From contig CAKUND010000064.1 of assembly GCA_934668295.1 (NCBI GenBank), positions 1-10,815 of the forward strand: a stretch of 10,815 nucleotides of DNA, read 5' to 3'. The notes beneath the pieces were generated by a model. It saw only the letters and a program-made list of their open reading frames with translations. It was not told the origin of the DNA and searched no databases. A program made the position numbers and the translations under genes. The stretch is from an uncultured Oscillospiraceae bacterium (GTDB taxonomy: Bacteria; Bacillota; Clostridia; Oscillospirales; Oscillospiraceae). This document shows positions 7,176 through 10,815 of this stretch, piece after piece. The first letter of the stretch is position 1, and every line of letters begins with the position of its first letter.

Positions 7176-7456
7176 AGCTCGTAATCGATCGCGCCGCGCG
7201 ATTCGCGGATGGATTTGCAGAGCGTGGACACCGCGACGTGGCGCGGGTCGTTTTTATAGCGGGACAGCGCGTCCAGACCGTCAAAATCAGCGATCAGGCA
7301 GGCGTCGTAGGGGTTGCCGGGCTTGCAGCTGCGGTGGATCTCCATATGGCGGATCTCCGGGATCACGCCGTCCAGCGCCTGCAGGCCGGACAGAAACTTT
7401 TCGCGGTTTTCTTCCTCTCCTTCGCGGAATTTCCACATGACGATATGACGGATCAT
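7172..7456 (-). CDS. Stress-responsive A/B barrel (Dabb) domain protein
   Basis: A 94-residue single-domain protein of the Dabb family (dimeric alpha-beta barrel). It begins MIRHIVMWKF, then has a variable helix, the block NPYDACLIADFDGLDALSRYKNDPRHVAV (48-76), and a helix to the end. H4 and H73 are the histidines commonly seen in this family, and length is typical. Some Dabb proteins are small cyclases, and the same fold occurs in rhamnose mutarotase, so a role on a sugar or on an unstable product of the operon is possible but only inferred. The start overlaps the upstream stop as ATGA, and AAAGGAG lies eight bases before it. It lies 38 bases before the glycyl radical gene. Confidence 0.85.
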   Translation of the reverse strand: MIRHIVMWKFREGEEENREKFLSGLQALDGVIPEIRHMEIHRSCKPGNPYDACLIADFDGLDALSRYKNDPRHVAVSTLCKSIRESRGAIDYEL

Positions 7457-7623
7457 GGCGTATTCTCCTTTATGTGATATTCAAAATTTTCAAAGATCAG
7501 CACTGTGCCTTCGGCAATGCCGTCCGGCAGCAGCGCCAGCGCGACCTCGGTCGTGCCGCCGGATTCGTTTTCCAGCACGGCATAATCGCCCGCGATCTCG
7601 CGGACTGTCCGTTCCATACGCAT
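7453..7623 (-). CDS. Small DUF3006-like protein
   Basis: A 56-residue acidic cytosolic protein with no signal or membrane segment. The pattern GDYAVLENESGG (12-23) followed by LLPDGIAEGTVL (31-42) resembles the DUF3006 consensus (an AVLE strand, a proline-glycine turn, then EG-x-V-L), but it is shorter than many members. The open frame runs much further upstream; I chose 7623 because AAAGGAGG lies seven bases before that ATG and the promoter region lies directly upstream. It is first in the operon and shares ATGA with the Dabb gene. Members are often encoded beside unrelated enzymes, so its place here does not prove a metabolic role. Function unknown. Confidence 0.7.
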   Translation of the reverse strand: MRMERTVREIAGDYAVLENESGGTTEVALALLPDGIAEGTVLIFENFEYHIKENTP

Positions 7624-7637
7624 AGCAGCGCCTCCTT

Positions 7638-7665
7638 TTGCGTTATCTGACACTAATTGTATCAT
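7638..7665 (+). promoter_or_regulatory. Possible promoter of the 143-residue protein gene
   Basis: TTGCGT (7638-7643) and TATCAT (7660-7665) are 16 bases apart; CATACT at 7663 is a second possible -10 at a longer spacing. The region is AT-rich and overlaps the opposite promoter. Confidence 0.35.
7648..7664. promoter_or_regulatory. Candidate operator: imperfect palindrome in the divergent promoter region
   Basis: TGACAC-TAATT-GTATCA pairs at six of eight symmetric positions about base 7656. It overlaps the predicted -10 box of the minus-strand operon and lies between the boxes of the plus-strand promoter, a suitable place for a repressor such as the DeoR-type protein at 3034-3804. It does not match the repeat at 2998-3012. 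Confidence 0.3.
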
Positions 7666-7684
7666 ACTTTTTTCTATTTTGGAA
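7656..7684 (-). promoter_or_regulatory. Probable promoter of the glycyl radical/araD operon
   Basis: Minus-strand TTCCAA (7684-7679) and TACAAT (7661-7656) are 17 bases apart, giving a weak -35 and a good -10. An alternative pair is TTGTGT (7689-7684) with TATGAT (7665-7660), 18 bases apart. Either would start transcription within about 30 bases upstream of the AAAGGAGG site of the first gene. A weak -35 fits a regulated promoter. Confidence 0.45.
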
Positions 7685-7714
7685 CACAATACTCGCAGAA
7701 GGAGGAGATGCAAT

Positions 7715-8146
7715 ATGAACGAAGATACCCTGCATCTGCTGTCAGAGTGCGCGGCGGGAACGGATATGGCCATCCGTTCGCTGGAGGATGTACTGAAAAA
7801 CAGCCCGGAGGGCCCGCTGCAGAAGCGCCTGCTTGACAGCAAGCGCCAGCACGAGCAGCTTGCCGCGCAGGCAGCCGACCGGCTGCGCCGGCAGGGCAAG
7901 GAGGCGAAACGCGCCGATCCTGCCGCGCGCGCCATGTCGTATCTGAAAACGCAGGCGATGCTCTCCATGAAGCCCGGCGACGCGACGACGGCCGATCTTA
8001 TCTCGACGGGCTGCTCGATGGGCATCAAATCGCTCGCCCGCTACTGCAACCAGTATCCCACAGCGGACGACGACGCGCGCGGCCTCGCCCAGTCGCTCAT
8101 CCGTCTGGAGGATCAGCTGGTAAAGGACATGCGGCCGTATCTGTAA
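7715..8146 (+). CDS. Conserved clostridial helical protein, possibly ferritin-like
   Basis: A 143-residue cytosolic protein with an all-helical look: helix TDMAIRSLEDVLKN (16-29), a charged helix with SKRQHEQLAAQAADRLRRQ (42-60), helix ARAMSYLKTQAMLSM (71-85), then LISTGCSMGIKSLARYCNQY (95-114) and a last amphipathic helix with RLEDQLVKDMRPYL. The ECAAGTDMAI start and the GCSMGI block recall an uncharacterised clostridial family related to ferritin-like DUF2383 proteins. The scattered Glu and His residues (E24, H46, E48, E132) do not form a clear di-iron signature, so metal binding is unproven. The frame is open from 7679, but AAGGAGGAG about eight bases before 7715 fixes the start. It is divergent from the glycyl radical operon and ends before a strong hairpin. 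Confidence 0.8.
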   Translation: MNEDTLHLLSECAAGTDMAIRSLEDVLKNSPEGPLQKRLLDSKRQHEQLAAQAADRLRRQGKEAKRADPAARAMSYLKTQAMLSMKPGDATTADLISTGCSMGIKSLARYCNQYPTADDDARGLAQSLIRLEDQLVKDMRPYL

Positions 8147-8166
8147 GGCAGCTGCTCCCCGCAAAG

Positions 8167-8207
8167 ACGCCTCCCCCTGCCGTGCTGGCACACGGCGGGG
8201 GAGGCGT
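8167..8207. terminator. Bidirectional terminator-like hairpin
   Basis: A 17-bp stem with one bulged T (8178) pairs ACGCCTCCCCC-GCCGTG with its complement around a six-base loop. It lies between two convergent genes, 20 bases past the plus-strand stop and 36 bases past the minus-strand stop. The T-tracts are short (TTTG on plus, TCTTTG on minus), so efficiency is uncertain despite the strong stem. Confidence 0.75.
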
Positions 8208-8243
8208 TTGCACGGGCGGATCCGGATGGAGCCGCCTGCTGTT

Positions 8244-9737
8244 TTATTTCCGATTGGCCGTCGTGCCGCGCACGGGGTTTTTCGTTGCGGGAGAATCCTC
8301 GGAGCCGGGCTCGTACCATTTGTTCTGGCCGTAGATCAAAACCGGCGTTCCGTCGTCAATGTTGTCAAAGATTTTCGCCATCGCGGCCTCCGGGATATTG
8401 ACGCAGCCGTGCGAGCCGTTGTAAACATACAGGTCGCCGCCGAAGACGCTGCGCCACGACGCATCGTGCAGGCCGATCACATCGCCGATCACGCTGACCC
8501 AGTATTTGACGAAGACCTCGTAATCCACGCCCGTGAGCGTGCAGTTTCTCTGCCGGTTGTGCGATTCGTACAGACCCGTCGGCGTCCGGCGGTAGCCGAC
8601 CATGCCGGTGACGATATCGGTGTTGACCAGCACCGTCCCATTTTTGATGAACGTCAGCTGCTGGTTGTCCAGATCGACCTCCACGTGCGTCAGCGAGATA
8701 TCAAACGGCGCACCCCAGCGATAGCACGTCAGCGCCGCGTCGAACGCGCAGGACTCCATCGCGCAGATCGCCTGCAGCAGCTGCTTGGAAACGGTCGCCT
8801 CATCCACGCGGTAATCGCACCTGATAAAGTCGACCGTTGTCATGCCCTTGACATAGGAGTCAAAGCGGAACGGAACGTCGTATGTACCGTACTGCGCCGC
8901 CCAGCCGGAGACGAGCGCCGCGATCGCGTCCAGGTCGGGCCGCACGCGGCTGCCGTCTGTCTGCACAAGCGCCTGCAGCGTCTCGCCGGAGAGCGTCTGG
9001 CTTCCGGACTCGAACCGGACGGAGATCTCCATATCCGCGCTCGCTTTTCTCCACGCAGCCGCGTCCAGCGTCAGAACGCCGTCCTCCAGCCGCATGGGAT
9101 CCTTTTTAAACGCATCGGTCAGCGCCCTTGCCGCGCTCTTGTCCACGGCCTGCGCCTGCACGAGCGATTCCAGCAGCGTTCCGCTGCCGCTTGCCATAGG
9201 GCTCTGCAGCGCCAGGAAGGTCATGCGCGCCAGATCCCCGCGTGTGAACGCGCCGCCAAAGAGCATTTTCTCATAAAAGCCGCACCGGACGGCAAAGTCC
9301 TCCGTCCCGGCCCATTCGAAGTCCACACCGTCCTGATAGCCCAGCGCGCGCAGCAAAAACAGCGCGTAATCGCGCGCGCGGCAGGGCGCGTCCACGCCGT
9401 AGCGCGTTTCGCTCACACCCTTGACGAGCCCCCGGCTGTACAGCCATGCCAGATACGGCGCGGCCCACGTGTTGCCGTCCTCAAACGGATGGGAGATCTC
9501 ACCGCCGGCAAAGAGCGCCTGCGCTTCCTCCTCCGCGCCGTACAGGCGCACGAGCATGACGGCGGCCTCGCTGCGCTTCGGCGCGCGTTCAAGCTCGAAG
9601 CCGGTATCCGTTCCGCGGAACACACTGATCTGGCAGAGCGCCTCGGCGCTCTGCTGCGCGGAAGCCGCGGCGGCAGGCAGGCACAGCGCCGCGCTGAGCG
9701 CGGCGATCAGCAGCAGGATGCAGATGATTCGTCTCAT
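8244..9737 (-). CDS. Secreted L,D-transpeptidase with SLH-like N-terminus and YkuD domain
   Basis: Cell-wall enzyme that would form 3-3 peptidoglycan crosslinks or attach proteins to stem peptides. The 497-residue product opens with a signal peptide (MRRIICILLLIAALSAALCLPAAAASA). Residues about 37-180 look like two S-layer-homology-type repeats (SEAAVMLVRLYG, HPFEDGNTWAAPYLAWLYSRGLVKG), then a region like the peptidoglycan-binding domain that precedes YkuD (about 235-345), then YkuD (about 349-470). The catalytic motif is present: H424 in IGLHDASW and S442-H443-G444-C445 in NGSHGCVNIP, so it should be active. The tail after 470 is short and polar. The frame extends to 9797, but a -10 box lies inside the extension and AAAGGAG sits six bases before 9737, so that start is chosen. 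It is divergent from an ABC ATPase gene. Confidence 0.93.
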   Translation of the reverse strand: MRRIICILLLIAALSAALCLPAAAASAQQSAEALCQISVFRGTDTGFELERAPKRSEAAVMLVRLYGAEEEAQALFAGGEISHPFEDGNTWAAPYLAWLYSRGLVKGVSETRYGVDAPCRARDYALFLLRALGYQDGVDFEWAGTEDFAVRCGFYEKMLFGGAFTRGDLARMTFLALQSPMASGSGTLLESLVQAQAVDKSAARALTDAFKKDPMRLEDGVLTLDAAAWRKASADMEISVRFESGSQTLSGETLQALVQTDGSRVRPDLDAIAALVSGWAAQYGTYDVPFRFDSYVKGMTTVDFIRCDYRVDEATVSKQLLQAICAMESCAFDAALTCYRWGAPFDISLTHVEVDLDNQQLTFIKNGTVLVNTDIVTGMVGYRRTPTGLYESHNRQRNCTLTGVDYEVFVKYWVSVIGDVIGLHDASWRSVFGGDLYVYNGSHGCVNIPEAAMAKIFDNIDDGTPVLIYGQNKWYEPGSEDSPATKNPVRGTTANRK

Positions 9738-9768
9738 GGGAAGCTCCTTTTTTCTTTTCTTTCTTTTC

Positions 9769-9797
9769 ATTATAACAGACGCACCCCTGTGCCGCAA
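9769..9797 (-). promoter_or_regulatory. Sigma-A promoter of the L,D-transpeptidase gene
   Basis: Minus-strand TTGCGG (9797-9792) and a consensus TATAAT (9774-9769) are 17 bases apart. Transcription would begin near 9762, giving a short purine-rich leader (runs of A and G) ending in the ribosome binding site. Confidence 0.75.
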
Positions 9798-9802
9798 GGC
9801 TC

Positions 9803-9831
9803 TTGTATCTTCCGGCGAAATCTGCTAAAAT
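9803..9831 (+). promoter_or_regulatory. Extended -10 promoter of the ABC ATPase gene
   Basis: TTGTAT (9803-9808) and TAAAAT (9826-9831) are 17 bases apart, and TG at 9823-9824 makes an extended -10 box. The -35 box lies five bases from that of the divergent transpeptidase promoter. Confidence 0.7.
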
Positions 9832-9865
9832 CAGTCGCAGATCGAAATCGAACGGAGACAGCTTT

Positions 9866-10645
9866 ATGGACGCAGTTGCATTGCAGCATGTAGAGAAATC
9901 CTATACCTCTTATTCAAGCGAGATCGTCATCACCGGCCAGACGCGTCAGAGCCGCACGCGGCAGGTGCTGCGCGATCTTTCCGTGCGCTTCCCCATCGGA
10001 CAGCTCACCGTCATTGTCGGCCGCAGCGGCTGCGGAAAAAGCACGCTTTTAAAGCTGCTGGCCGGAAAGGAACAGCCGGACGCAGGGCAGATCGACATGC
10101 CGCAGGGCTGGCACAGCGCGCTTCTGAGCCCGGATCCGTATGTCATCACCTGGACAAACGTGCAGCGCAACGTCGCCATGGCCTGCGGCGTGGGCAAGAC
10201 GCCGGAGGAGCGGTATGAAAAGGCCGCCGAGTTTGTGCGCCTCGTCGGCCTGCAGGACTATGCCGACCTCACCCCGGCAGAGCTTTCCACGGGCATGAAG
10301 CAGCGGCTGGGGCTTGCGCGGGTGCTGGCCAGTCAGGCGCAGCTGCTTCTGATGGACGAGCCGTTTGCCTCGCTGGACTTTCTGACGCGCGGCGAGCTGC
10401 AGTCGCAGCTGCTCGCCATCCAGAAAAAGCTCCCGCGCACCATCGTCCTCGTCACGCATCAGCTTGAGGAGGCGCTGCTGCTCGGCCAGAAGATCGTCGT
10501 CATGCACCCGGACAGCACCATCCGTGAATTTGACCTGTCCGCCCTCCCCTACCCGCGCGATGTGGAGCAGCCCGCGCTGCGCGCGCTGAAGGCCGAGATC
10601 ACAGATGAATGCCGGAAAGCCTCGACCGGCGGCATTGCGGAATGA
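9866..10645 (+). CDS. ABC transporter ATP-binding protein, nitrate/sulfonate/taurine (SsuB/TauB) type
   Basis: ATPase subunit, 259 residues, a normal length for this import family, acting at the inner face of the membrane. It shows Walker A GRSGCGKST (52-60), the TWTNVQRNVAMACG block after the Q-loop (95-108) typical of SsuB/TauB/NrtD relatives, a signature LSTGMKQR (140-147), Walker B LLLMDEPFASLD (160-171) and the H-loop H198. Two features are odd. The second glycine of the usual LSGGM is Thr142, and the Q-loop glutamine expected before the ITW segment seems to be replaced by SPD (88-90). There is also a slightly longer N-terminal strand region (18-33). The start at 9866 has GGAG eight bases upstream. 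No permease or substrate-binding gene lies in the window, and a terminator follows directly, so the partner genes must be elsewhere and the substrate is unknown. Confidence 0.88.
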   Translation: MDAVALQHVEKSYTSYSSEIVITGQTRQSRTRQVLRDLSVRFPIGQLTVIVGRSGCGKSTLLKLLAGKEQPDAGQIDMPQGWHSALLSPDPYVITWTNVQRNVAMACGVGKTPEERYEKAAEFVRLVGLQDYADLTPAELSTGMKQRLGLARVLASQAQLLLMDEPFASLDFLTRGELQSQLLAIQKKLPRTIVLVTHQLEEALLLGQKIVVMHPDSTIREFDLSALPYPRDVEQPALRALKAEITDECRKASTGGIAE

Positions 10646-10692
10646 GCGATTTGCAGGGGCGGGGGATCTTTTGTGCGCTCGAACTAACAGAA

Positions 10693-10726
10693 AAACCGCC
10701 GGGGCCCAAGCGGGCACCGGCGGTTT
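10693..10726. terminator. Terminator between the ABC ATPase gene and rplS
   Basis: AAACCGCCGG pairs with CCGGCGGTTT, then after one G-A mismatch GCCC pairs with GGGC around an AAGC loop. The T-run is better on the minus strand (five T after the stem), so it mainly serves rplS, but it can also stop the plus-strand message from the ABC gene. Confidence 0.85.
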
Positions 10727-10740
10727 CTGGATGATGGGGA

Positions 10741-10815
10741 TCAGACCTTTTCCTTGACCTTTGCGGCCTTGCCAAGACGGTCGCGCAGATAGTACAGCTT
10801 CGCGCGGCGAACCTT
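10741..10815 (-). CDS. rplS: 50S ribosomal protein L19, C-terminal end (partial)
   Basis: The last 24 codons and stop of L19 enter from the right edge. The translation is KVRRAKLYYLRDR followed by LGKAAKVKEKV, the typical L19 tail (VRRAKLYYLR with a lysine-rich end). L19 lies at the bridge between the ribosomal subunits. It is commonly the last gene of the rpsP-rimM-trmD-rplS cluster, and the terminator 15 bases downstream fits that position. The fragment is short but the match is distinctive. Confidence 0.9.
   Translation of the reverse strand, partial: KVRRAKLYYLRDRLGKAAKVKEKV

Noticed and set aside
3034..7623. Bacterial microcompartment locus
   Set aside because: The aldolase-superfamily plus glycyl radical pairing recalls such loci, but no shell protein, aldehyde dehydrogenase or encapsulation-type N-terminal extension is visible in the window.
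7624..8028. N-terminal extension of the DUF3006-like frame to 8028
   Set aside because: The extension runs antisense through the 143-residue gene and the promoter region; a strong ribosome binding site marks the start at 7623.
9738..9797. Upstream in-frame start codons for the L,D-transpeptidase
   Set aside because: They would add a basic stretch before the signal peptide and lie on or upstream of the TATAAT box, so they are probably not transcribed.
8208..9893. Long plus-strand open frame (561 codons) opposite the L,D-transpeptidase gene
   Set aside because: It is a codon-bias shadow of a gene with an intact catalytic SHGC motif, and it runs through a terminator hairpin and a promoter region.

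Overview
The window looks like chromosomal DNA from an anaerobic, GC-rich member of the Clostridia (Bacillota), most likely of the Oscillospiraceae/Ruminococcaceae type. The grounds are strong AGGAGG-type ribosome binding sites, third codon positions dominated by G and C, an oxygen-sensitive glycyl radical enzyme, an L,D-transpeptidase with an S-layer-homology-like N-terminus, and small conserved proteins I associate with clostridia. The lineage is inferred, not proven. I see no rRNA, tRNA, CRISPR array, insertion sequence or phage gene. No gene-free stretch exceeds about 210 bases.

Region 1 (1-2825, minus strand) is a two-gene surface O-acylation unit. An MBOAT acyltransferase (1416-2825) is followed after 12 bases by a DHHW/AlgX-like SGNH protein (1-1403) that runs off the left edge. 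Region 2 (2826-7623) is the most interesting part. A DeoR-type repressor (3034-3804, plus) faces a five-gene minus-strand operon that reads 7623 to 3875: a DUF3006-like small protein, a Dabb-domain protein, a short and divergent glycyl radical enzyme, an AraD-type L-ribulose-5-phosphate 4-epimerase, and a UPF0303/GlcG-like putative heme-binding protein. The repressor and operon converge on one bidirectional terminator (3809-3835). Overlapping or closely spaced genes, each but the last with a good ribosome binding site, argue for one transcript. The set suggests a dedicated anaerobic sugar or polyol route whose radical step is uncharacterised. No activating enzyme, transporter, kinase or microcompartment shell gene is present in the window.

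Region 3 (7624-8207) holds a divergent promoter region and a 143-residue helical protein of a family I recognise only as a clostridial hypothetical, closed by a bidirectional hairpin terminator. Region 4 (8244-10645) is a divergent pair: a secreted SLH-like/YkuD L,D-transpeptidase (minus) and an ABC ATPase of the nitrate/sulfonate/taurine type (plus), with -35 boxes only five bases apart. Region 5 (10693-10815) is a terminator and the C-terminal end of ribosomal protein L19 (rplS, minus), which enters from the right edge.

Many long open frames lie antisense to these genes. They come from codon bias and were left out. Several starts were moved downstream of the longest open frame because a ribosome binding site, and often a promoter, sits inside the longer frame.
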